A stretch of 46,402 bases of DNA from Gemmatimonadota bacterium. GTDB taxonomy: Bacteria > Gemmatimonadota > Gemmatimonadetes > Gemmatimonadales > Gemmatimonadaceae. The translations under genes were made by a program, and so were the position numbers. Shown piece after piece: positions 34,044 to 42,600 of this stretch; the first letter of the stretch is position 1, and every line of letters begins with the position of its first letter. Under the pieces are notes generated by a model, which saw nothing but the letters and a program-made list of their open reading frames with translations, was not told where the DNA came from and did not search any database. The stretch spans positions 57,104 to 103,505 of the forward strand of contig PMEM01000024.1 in assembly GCA_003155795.1 (NCBI GenBank), given 5' to 3'.

Positions 34044-36585
34044 TCGCACTGAGGCAATTGCCTCTGGTGCTGAAGCCGAAAACCAAGCGGATCCGAATCG
34101 CGTCACGCTCGCGAGGTGGCAGATGGCCAGAACCGCGCCGGGAGCTCTTGTCTCGCCGGCAGATCTGGCCACTCTGCGTGACGGATGGATCGATGCTTCT
34201 GCACCCGGGACTGTTGCGTCGGCACTGCGCGACGCGGGAATGTGGGATTGGCGCTCTGCTGCCAACCTCGATGACGACGATTGGTGGTATCGCTGCAACT
34301 TCCACTGTGCGAACGCAGCCCTTGGAGCGTCACTCGAATTCCAGGGTCTTGCATCGCTGGCTGACGCTTGGCTGAATGGCGTTCATCTGCTGTCGAGCGA
34401 TAATATGTTCGTCGCACAGTCAATCGATACAGCGAGCGCGCTGAGTGAGGAGAACGAACTTGTCATCCGATTCAGATCGCTGACGCGTGCGACGACTGAA
34501 CGGCGTCCGCGGCCACGCTGGCGAACCCGACTCGTCTCGAACCAGAACCTGCGCTGGATTCGTACCACATTGCTGGGCCGAATCCCCGGATGGTCATCGT
34601 TCGCACAACCGGTCGGTCCATGGAAAGCCATCACACTTGTCCCGCATGATACGCCGCAAGTAGTATCGCGGCGCCTGGATGCGAAGTTGGACGGGACAGA
34701 CGGGATCGTTTCTGTGTCGGCGCAGATTCGCAACTTGCCAGAGTTGAAGTTCGACTCCGTTACAGTCTCGGTAGGATCGATGAGTCAGCAGGCAAACATC
34801 GAGCAGGTGGATGGTGGCTGGATCATCGCGGCTTCGATTCGAGTACCGGATGCTGCAATCTGGTGGCCGCACACGCACGGGTCGCAGCCACTCTACGATG
34901 TGACGTTGAAGCTCGAATCTGGAACGTCGACTGTCAAACATGCCCTTGGACGCGTGGGATTCCGCGAAGTCCAACTGGATTCGACCAAAGGCAAGTTCCG
35001 GTTGCGCATCAATGCCACGGATGTGTTCTGGAGAGGTGCGTGCTGGTGCCCGCCGGACCCGTTCAGTCTCAAGAGTTCCCGCAAACAATATCGTCGCATA
35101 CTGGAGCTGGCCCGCGATGCCGGCATGAACATGCTCCGTATCGGCGGGACGATGGTTTACGAGCACGATGATTTCTATGACCTCTGTGACGAACTCGGGA
35201 TCGTCGTATGGCAGGATCTCATGTTCGCAAACATGGATTACCCTCATGCTGACGCCGCTTTCGCAGCGAGCGTTCGGGCAGAGGTCAGTCAGCTCATGGA
35301 GCGGGTCGCGACGCACCCATGCATTGCAATTGTCTGCGGCAACAGTGAAGTAGAGCAACAGGCGGCGATGCTCGGGCTTCCAGCGTCGGAGTGGCGCAAT
35401 TCGCTATTCGCGACCATCTTCCCCGAGATCGTGGCCAACCATGCGCCGGAAGTTGCCTACTGGCCTTCGTCGCCGAGCGGTGGCGATCTTCCCTTTCACG
35501 TGAACGCCGGTGATGGACATTATTTCGGATTTGGACCGTATCTGCGCTCGCAACTTGATGTGCGCGCGAGCGATGTGCAGTTCGCTTCTGAGTGTTTGAC
35601 ACTCGCGAATCCTCCTGAGCCGGAATTCGTGGATCGCATGGAATGCGGTAGCGCCGGTGCAGGCCATCATCCGGACTGGAAGCGCGGCGTACCCAGGGAC
35701 AGTGGCGCGGCATGGGACTTCGAGGATGTGCGCGACCATTACGTTGGGAAGTTTTTCAATGTGGACCCGGCGGTCGTTCGTTACGGTAACCCGGAGCGCT
35801 ATCTGGCGCTTGGTCGAGTGGCTGCTGGGGAGGTGATGGCGCGTACAGTCGCGGAGTGGCGCCGGTCGGGATCACCGTGCGGGGGCGCACTGATGTGGTT
35901 TTACAACGATTTGCGGCCGGGTGCGGGATGGGGCGTCCTTGACAGCGAGGGCAATCCCAAGGCGGCGTACTACTACCTCGCGCGCGTATTCAGTCCGATT
36001 TGTGTGCTCATGACGGACGAAGGACTGAATGGAATTGGTATCACCGCAATCAATGATACGGAGGTTCCAATAAATCCGGAGCTGCGACTGTCGTTGCTGA
36101 ACGGTTCGACGCTGGTTGGCGAGACGACGACTCGGCTCACGATTGATGCGCGCTCATCTGTCGAGTTGACCGCAGACGCGCTGCTCGGCACGTTCACCGA
36201 TGTGAGCTACGCGTACATGTTCGGCAAGCCAAATCACGATGCGGTGGTTGTCACGCTTATCGATCCCGACAGTGGCAAGTTATTGGCCGAATCGTTTCAC
36301 TTTCCAACTGGCATCGGTGCTTCTCGAGCGCCAGCGCGCCTTCAGACTCAGGTCATGCGGATCAGCGATAGAGCGTATTCGCTTACCATTGCGTCGGACG
36401 AGCTTGCACTCGCAGTTGCGATCGAGGCAATCGGCTGGAGGCTCAGCGACAACTATTTCAACATAGCGCCGGGCCGAGAACGTACGATTCTCCTGTGCGC
36501 GGATGGTACGCCGAGCCGATTTTCAGGGCGTGTAACTGCACTCAATAGTGTGACCTCTGTGGGTTTTCACGCCGCCTCAGAGTAA
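34033..36585 (+). CDS. Glycoside hydrolase family 2, beta-mannosidase-like
   Basis: An 850-residue GH2 protein: N-terminal jelly-roll sugar-binding domain (WWYRCNFHC, FQGLASLADAWLNG), immunoglobulin-like domain, TIM barrel and C-terminal beta domains. The predicted acid/base is Glu439 in VCGNSE and the nucleophile Glu520 in FASECL; both are conserved, so an active retaining hydrolase is likely. WRGACWCPPDPF matches the beta-mannosidase/exo-glucosaminidase group. It has no signal peptide, so it acts in the cytoplasm. AGAGG lies 4 nt before the ATG, which overlaps the DUF1839 gene by 11 nt. Being translationally coupled to a carrier-protein ligase cassette, it may trim or transfer a sugar on the cassette's product. 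Confidence 0.9.
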   Translation: MAPDRTEAIASGAEAENQADPNRVTLARWQMARTAPGALVSPADLATLRDGWIDASAPGTVASALRDAGMWDWRSAANLDDDDWWYRCNFHCANAALGASLEFQGLASLADAWLNGVHLLSSDNMFVAQSIDTASALSEENELVIRFRSLTRATTERRPRPRWRTRLVSNQNLRWIRTTLLGRIPGWSSFAQPVGPWKAITLVPHDTPQVVSRRLDAKLDGTDGIVSVSAQIRNLPELKFDSVTVSVGSMSQQANIEQVDGGWIIAASIRVPDAAIWWPHTHGSQPLYDVTLKLESGTSTVKHALGRVGFREVQLDSTKGKFRLRINATDVFWRGACWCPPDPFSLKSSRKQYRRILELARDAGMNMLRIGGTMVYEHDDFYDLCDELGIVVWQDLMFANMDYPHADAAFAASVRAEVSQLMERVATHPCIAIVCGNSEVEQQAAMLGLPASEWRNSLFATIFPEIVANHAPEVAYWPSSPSGGDLPFHVNAGDGHYFGFGPYLRSQLDVRASDVQFASECLTLANPPEPEFVDRMECGSAGAGHHPDWKRGVPRDSGAAWDFEDVRDHYVGKFFNVDPAVVRYGNPERYLALGRVAAGEVMARTVAEWRRSGSPCGGALMWFYNDLRPGAGWGVLDSEGNPKAAYYYLARVFSPICVLMTDEGLNGIGITAINDTEVPINPELRLSLLNGSTLVGETTTRLTIDARSSVELTADALLGTFTDVSYAYMFGKPNHDAVVVTLIDPDSGKLLAESFHFPTGIGASRAPARLQTQVMRISDRAYSLTIASDELALAVAIEAIGWRLSDNYFNIAPGRERTILLCADGTPSRFSGRVTALNSVTSVGFHAASE

Positions 36586-36614
36586 CGATCGTAGCGAAGA
36601 CGGCCTCTGCCTGT

Positions 36615-37412
36615 TTAGAGCACCCGTCTGGCAAATCTGAAACTTTCGCGCAGGTGCCGCGCCACCGGATCATCTGCATCCAGTGCATTTACTCCGAAGC
36701 CGCCGTTTGCGAGCGAGAGATGAACGCATCGCGTCTCTCCCAGCGAAATCGCGACGTGCGTCGGGCGACCGTCATCACTATCGGAAAAAAAGAGCAGGTC
36801 CGCAGCCTCGAAATCGATGATCTCGTTGGAGACCTCACGGCCGCGTTCTCCCTGCATCCACGCATCGCGCGGGAGTTGAGTGCCGTGCAGCGCGAAGATG
36901 GTCTGCACGAAGCCCGAGCAGTCGGCTCCCCACGGCGTGACTCCGCCCCACTGATACGGGGTACCTCGGAACAGCTCGCGCGCGCGAAGAATCAGCGACT
37001 GTGAATCCGGCTCGAAGTACCGGAGACGCGCACGGTTGTTCATCGCAATCCCACGTGTGACCTCCTCGTCAGCATCGAGGAGCGCACCGATCGGCAGATC
37101 CAGCGAACCCAGCGCGGCAGAGCGCACTGTACAGCCAATCGACATTCGACGCTCGGCACCCCATGCGGACGGGAGCGGCGGCAACGCTATGGCATGTTCG
37201 ACGTCGAGGTATCCGCGGTGACACCAGCCTTCGTAACCGTCTGCTCCACGAAGGCGCAGCCACTTTCCATCAACGTCAACGACGTCTGCCTGATGACCAC
37301 GGAGAAGCTGTGACACCTGTATGGCCGACGCCACGGCACTCGCGAGCAGTGGCGCTATCGATACACGAATGGTTGCGCGAGCCGATTGAGCGCGATTCGC
37401 GCCGCTCGACAT
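36615..37412 (-). CDS. NlpC/P60 cysteine peptidase with SH3-like domains (YkfC-like)
   Basis: Predicted gamma-D-glutamyl-L-diamino acid endopeptidase of 265 residues. Two bacterial SH3-like segments (about 15-72 and 88-132) precede the NlpC/P60 domain, with catalytic Cys165 in WGADCSGF, His219 in PTHVAI and third polar residue His231. No signal peptide is seen, so a cytosolic muropeptide-recycling role like that of YkfC is more likely than wall lysis. The ATG at 37412 is chosen because upstream in-frame sequence lies inside the zinc-ribbon gene; a TTG at 37424 overlapping that gene's stop is an alternative. It is convergent with the GH2 gene. Confidence 0.9.
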   Translation of the reverse strand: MSSGANRAQSARATIRVSIAPLLASAVASAIQVSQLLRGHQADVVDVDGKWLRLRGADGYEGWCHRGYLDVEHAIALPPLPSAWGAERRMSIGCTVRSAALGSLDLPIGALLDADEEVTRGIAMNNRARLRYFEPDSQSLILRARELFRGTPYQWGGVTPWGADCSGFVQTIFALHGTQLPRDAWMQGERGREVSNEIIDFEAADLLFFSDSDDGRPTHVAISLGETRCVHLSLANGGFGVNALDADDPVARHLRESFRFARRVL

Positions 37413-37420
37413 CGAGTCGA

Positions 37421-37681
37421 TCAATGCTCGGGCCAGTCCAGAGTTGGTGACTTCTCCGATGACGCGGCTGAACCTGTCGCTGCTACGCCCGCAGCAGTAC
37501 CCTGTGGCGCAGTTGTGTGCTGTGCGTTGGCCTCGCATCTCTCGCACCGCACAACACCCTTGAACACGCACATGATACAGATGAAAGTGCCGCAGTCCTT
37601 GCAAGGATATCCCTCGGAGGCTCGCTCCTCGTGACCGCAACTGCGGCATAGCATCGCGTCACGCTCGCGCAGTTCTGTCAT
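37421..37681 (-). CDS. Small zinc-ribbon/B-box-like protein
   Basis: 86 residues with four CxxC pairs: CRSC, CKDC, CIMC and CERC within the first 50 residues, enough to bind two zinc ions in a B-box- or ring-like cross-brace. The tail of about 35 residues is low-complexity (Ala, Thr, Ser, Gly). I do not recognise a specific family. The ATG overlaps the stop of the AAA+ regulator by 4 nt (ATGA), so the two are coupled; a role as its partner or adaptor is conjecture. Confidence 0.75.
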   Translation of the reverse strand: MTELRERDAMLCRSCGHEERASEGYPCKDCGTFICIMCVFKGVVRCERCEANAQHTTAPQGTAAGVAATGSAASSEKSPTLDWPEH

Positions 37682-38652
37682 ACCTCGTCCGGCACCCGTT
37701 GCATCAAGCCATATTCCTTGATCTTTTTTATCAGTGTGGCGCGAGAGATTCCCAACTCGCGAGCTGCGTGCGTACGATTAGAGTTGTGTGCACGAAGTGT
37801 GCGGTGAATATGCGCTCGCTCGACGTCCGTGATTGTGCGCGGCGTATGGTCGTGAGTGGTGTCGAACTCACCCAGCCATTCGGGCAGATGGATTCGCCGC
37901 AAGACGCCCGCTCCTCGCGCCCCGACAATAGCGCGCTCCATCGCATTCCGCAGCTCGCGAATGTTACCTGGCCACGGATATCCGATAAGGCTATCTATCA
38001 CACCGTCGCCAATTGCGAGCGGCGAATCGCTTATTGACATCGCGAGTGAGTTGAATGTTGCGGTGATCAACTCCACCAGATCCTCGCGCGGGCGTGCACG
38101 CAACGGGGGAATGTGGAGCGGGGCCGCGCTCAACTGATAATATAGGTCCTCCCGGAACCGTGCTCCGTTCACCTCGCTCACAAGATCCCTGTTTGCGGCC
38201 ACGATGAAGCGAGGCGTGGCACTGTCGGCAGGAGGGCCGGGGTCCCGGGGGTCGGCGTACAGGACCCGGAGCAGAATATTCTGCAATTCCGGAGTCAGCG
38301 CGTTCACCTCGTCAACAAAAATCGTCCCGCCGCGGGCGGTAGCTACCAAGCCACCAACGTCTCTCTCCGAAGGCGTGGTCCCGAACAGCTCTGTGCCAAT
38401 CTCCCCCCGGGGCTCCGTGGCGCAGTGCACAGCTGCAAACGGGTACAGCGCGCGCGCGGACTCGGAGTGGATGTGCGCAGCAAGCCAGCCTTTTCCCGTC
38501 CCGGGCTCGCCCAGGATCATCGCCGGTGATCCGTCATTCCGCGCCATGACTTCGACCTGTCGAACGAGATCGCGCATAACGCGCGACGCTCCGACCAGGG
38601 GAAGGATTATCGGTTCGGTGCGCCGGAGTTGAAGGGAATAGCGGTGAACCAC
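37678..38652 (-). CDS. NtrC-family AAA+ regulator lacking the GAFTGA loop
   Basis: A 324-residue protein with an AAA+ domain directly at the N-terminus, no receiver or PAS sensor. Walker A is GEPGTGK (48-54), Walker B GGTIFVDEV (108-116), and the arginine region RFREDLYYQL is present. A Fis-type helix-turn-helix lies at about 275-315 (HAARELGISRATLIKKIKEYG). Between LFG (89-91) and GGT the usual 21 residues are reduced to 16 and GAFTGA is missing. GAFTGA contacts sigma-54, so this protein probably does not activate sigma-54 promoters. It may regulate sigma-70 promoters, as TyrR does. It lies 54 nt after the kinase gene. Confidence 0.92.
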   Translation of the reverse strand: MVHRYSLQLRRTEPIILPLVGASRVMRDLVRQVEVMARNDGSPAMILGEPGTGKGWLAAHIHSESARALYPFAAVHCATEPRGEIGTELFGTTPSERDVGGLVATARGGTIFVDEVNALTPELQNILLRVLYADPRDPGPPADSATPRFIVAANRDLVSEVNGARFREDLYYQLSAAPLHIPPLRARPREDLVELITATFNSLAMSISDSPLAIGDGVIDSLIGYPWPGNIRELRNAMERAIVGARGAGVLRRIHLPEWLGEFDTTHDHTPRTITDVERAHIHRTLRAHNSNRTHAARELGISRATLIKKIKEYGLMQRVPDEV

Positions 38653-38706
38653 GAGAATGGCGTTGCCTGGCTGAAGGGTGGTTCGGGAAGCCTTGTTGAA
38701 GCTCTG

Positions 38707-39636
38707 TCAGTGACGATTTATTTGACAGTGTGGCACCAGCAATCGAGCAGCAAGCGGTTCGACTGTGGCAATGATCGGCGTGAAGCCAACAAGCTCCCCG
38801 TCGGCCTGAACCGGGAGCCGCGCATCGGTAGACACTGAAATATGGCGCCCTCGAAGGTAGCTCATGGCAGGATCGGCGGAGAAATCACGAAACAACAGTT
38901 TACGCGAGATGCGGATGGCATCCGTGAATCTGACAGGGTCGAAGACGCAAACGTCGAGCACCCCGTCGTCGTACCGGATACCGCTACCAAGGGTGATCAG
39001 GCCATTCAGCAGGACGCCGAAATTCGCCACCAGGACCACGGCGGCCTGACGGCGAGTCACGACACCATCGACTTCAATCTCAGCGACAAACCTCGGCCGT
39101 TTCAGAGCATGCATCGCCCCGCTGACCACGTACGCGAGCACACCTGCGCGTCGCTTCCACACTCGGGAGGTGGACGCGATCATCGACGCGTCGATCCCGA
39201 CGCCAACGCCGATCGCGAAACGGGTCCCGTCTGCCAGCCTGCCCAGGTCGACGCGGGCCTCGTCCCCGCCAACGAGAGTTTTTACCGCCCTCGAAACATT
39301 CATCGGGATCGCAAGCGCGCGCGCGAGCAAGTTGCCCGTGCCGCCCGGGAGGATGCCGACAGGTGGGCCAGACGGTGTCGTTGCAGCGATCACTTCTATC
39401 GCCGTCCCGTCACCACCCAGCGCAAAGATGGAGTCGTAGTCCTTCGCCCGCGCCGCGGCGATCGCGCCGGCGTGACCAGGTCGCTCCGAGAAGACGATAT
39501 CGCAGGCGACGTCAAGTTTCGCGAATGCGCGGGCCGCCTTCCGAATCGACACATCGCCCCGGCGCGATGCCGGGTTGACGATAAGCAAAGCACTCTGGAG
39601 CGGAGCAAGCCCGGGACCCCCGCGCTGCGATGACAT
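38707..39636 (-). CDS. Diacylglycerol kinase/lipid kinase family protein
   Basis: A 309-residue DAGK-catalytic-domain protein. The nucleotide-binding motif is ALGGDGT and the second conserved motif is LPGGTGNLLAR; the opening LIVNPASRRGD is typical of the YegS/DgkB/BmrU group. The C-terminal beta domain ends QADGELVGFTPI, as in that group. It phosphorylates diacylglycerol or a related lipid in the inner membrane; the substrate is not known. Its ATG shares a base with the tamB stop codon (TGATG), so it is tightly coupled to the outer-membrane assembly genes. Confidence 0.94.
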   Translation of the reverse strand: MSSQRGGPGLAPLQSALLIVNPASRRGDVSIRKAARAFAKLDVACDIVFSERPGHAGAIAAARAKDYDSIFALGGDGTAIEVIAATTPSGPPVGILPGGTGNLLARALAIPMNVSRAVKTLVGGDEARVDLGRLADGTRFAIGVGVGIDASMIASTSRVWKRRAGVLAYVVSGAMHALKRPRFVAEIEVDGVVTRRQAAVVLVANFGVLLNGLITLGSGIRYDDGVLDVCVFDPVRFTDAIRISRKLLFRDFSADPAMSYLRGRHISVSTDARLPVQADGELVGFTPIIATVEPLAARLLVPHCQINRH

Positions 39637-42600
39637 CAGAAACGCCAGGACCGAAGGAAGTCGATACCGAGCTGTGGCGGAGTTTGCTGAATGGTCTGAA
39701 GCGATCCGGGGCGCGAACAGAGTAGATCTGTTGTGCCCGGCTCAACGCCAAGCTGCGCGGTGTAGCTCTGACTGAAACGATATTCCAGGCGCAGACCCAG
39801 GTTGTGCTGGAAGTTCGACGCACTACGGAAGTTCTCTGCGCAGAAACCCGTACTGAAATTCAGGAAGAGGTTGTTGTTGAGCTGCTTCCCAACCAGCGCA
39901 CGAGTATTGAGGAGATTGCTGTAGAAGTTCGAATTATCCGCTGTTCCCGGCGCTTGCGGTGCCAGGAGGGCCGGTGTTTGAAGCTCCACAACGTCGAACA
40001 CGGACCTGGGAATCGCGCTGCTGATGATGTTGCCAGCCGAACGCACCGCGACGTTCGCGAGCTGATTGACATACTGTTCCGACGTATAATCGAGCGCGAA
40101 TGCGGGTTCGCCGGTAATCAGATAGCTGAGCAAATCGGATTGTGATAATGGCAGATTGTCCGCACTCGAGAGTGCGAGTGACGGCGCCGAGAGGGTACCA
40201 CCGATGGTCGCACGAATTCTGATGTCCTGCCCATTCAGGCTCTCGCGCGGTCTGCGCACGGTATTGATCGCGGTGATATCGAGCGCCGGGTCGAGATCCG
40301 GTGTGCCGAAGAAGCGAAGTGTTCCCTGCTCCACATCAAACGTCGGCTGAACGAACGGCACTACGTTCAGGCGGTATGTCCCGCGAATCGCGTTCAACTG
40401 ACCGTCAAGCGCGAGCCGCGAGGGCTCGCCCGTCACAGGGCTGCGTCCGAGTGTGACGTTCAGGGATCCGCCAAGCTTGATGTTGGCTTCCGCCGAGCGC
40501 AGCCAGACATCGTCACCGACATTGATCGACACATTGTCGAGTCGCAGATTCTTCACAAAATCGCTGGGCGTTGTCGGCAGAATCGCGCGGTTGCTCGCGA
40601 CGGTCGTGTCAACGACATCAACAAGTTCGGGGTCGTTGAGATCTACCAGTCGCTTGGTTATGAGTTCCGGTATGTAAACTGTTCCGCGATCAACACGCAG
40701 CGCGCCGGTGACGCGGGCGCCCGAGTATGGTCCGGTCAGGGAGATGGGAGACGTGGTGGTAACGTCGAGCGTGGCCAGTCCACGTCGATCCACCGCCCGG
40801 AAATCCCGCGCGGTAGCATCGATCGCAAAGACCGGATTATCAATTTGCGTTAGCGCGACGTTGCCACGGACGTCGAGTGTTCCCCGTCGATCGCGCGTCG
40901 TGGACACGGACATTTTCTTGATGAATACTGTGTCGCCGGACAGCACAACGTTAGCGTCGATGCGATCCAGATGAACCCCGATCGGCACGACGGTCGCGGC
41001 TCCGCTGTCGACGACGATGCTACCTTCCATTCGTGGTCGCTCCCTGGTGCCGCTCACGTCGAGACTGGCCGTCAGTGCTCCGTGAAGGTCCGTCAATCCG
41101 TTCCCAAACAGTTCGAGCAGAGCGAGACTGAATCCGTCCGTTCGGACCGATCCCTGAATGGAGTCACCCATGAATGCGATATTGCGGACTGCGACAGACC
41201 CGCCCGTGGATCGGCTGAATATCACCGAATCGATTGTGAGCCCATGCGTATCCGATATCAGATGCACCGGCGCGCGCAGGGCGTAGGTATTGAGAGAATC
41301 GACGGTAACATTCGCGGAGTCGACGCGAAAGTGCACGGTGCCGCTGTCGGCGCGCGTTATGTCGCCGGATGCTGATGCGCGCGCATTATCGCGTCCCACA
41401 AGATCCGCTCTGAACGCGGCATCGTTGCCGTTACTGATCCGAAGTCCAACCGTGGCCTGCACAACTGGAATCGGTCCGGCAGAAAGTGTATCGGCAGTGA
41501 GTGCAACAACTCCACTGGGTTTGACGCCAAGATCGCGCATCGCGTAGCTGGCGTGCAGACTCTTGATGCGAGCGGGTCCGGCGACGACGTCGTGCGCAGA
41601 AGCCGTACCCTGCGCCTGCAACGCATCCGGTGAACCGCTCAACGTTCCCTTGATCAGGACCGGGCCGGAGGTCATGCGAGGCGCGGAGTCGGTTGGAACC
41701 GAGCCAATGAGGTGCTCCAGGGCGCCGAGCGACGTGAATCCGACGTCTATGTTCAGCGCGCCACTCTGGCTATTCGTGGCGGCAACTGTACCTCTGGCGT
41801 GAGCAGTAGCGTCGCCGGTCGCAACCATCAGCGTGTCGACGGTTACGAGCCCGTTACCAAAGTGCACCCGTGCCACAGACGGCCGAATCTCGGTGGTGCC
41901 GAGCCGAGATTCCAGAAGTGACGCAGAGGCCGTTCCGGTAAGATCGGCGAGAGAATCACCGGCGATGTCCAGCGCGTAAGTGCCGTTAAACGACGTGGAT
42001 GGCAACGACTCATTGCCAAGCAGGAGCCGCAGATTTGCATTTGAAGCGGTCCCTGTTCCATGAGCGCCATAAGCCGGTGGGTCGGCGTCGACTGTCCCGT
42101 CGTAGCCAAGCGTGCCACCATCGCCGGAAAGCGAAGTAGTAACCCGCATGGCAGGGCTTTGCCCCACCACGCGTATCGGGCCACTGAGGGAATCTCGAAG
42201 CGGCATACCCGGATACGACTTCCGCAACGTCGTGAACGAGATCGGATGCGCCTGGAGGTCGAGATCGTACGTCAGATATTGCTCGCCCCACGTGACGCGT
42301 CCGTTACCGGACACATGCGACGCTGGTTCGTCTCCATCGTGGTGCGTCAGCTCCGCGTCATGGAATCGAACATCAAGCCAGACGGAATCAAGAACAGTAC
42401 TCCCGGACACCGTCCCATGGAGTCGTGGGAACTCCTTGTTCAGATACTGCAGAGTACGCAGGTCCAGCGTTGAGATATTCACCGCAAACTCATTGAATGC
42501 GGTAAATGCCGGTGAGAAGATGTTCAACTCACCCTTGCCACTCAACTCTGTAACCGCGCCGGGGACGTTTGCGTCTGCGAATCGCAGCTGTGAGTCATCA

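Noticed and set aside
38724-38740. TGGCAC resembling the -24 element of a sigma-54 promoter
   Set aside because: No TTGC at the required distance, and it lies inside the lipid-kinase coding sequence.
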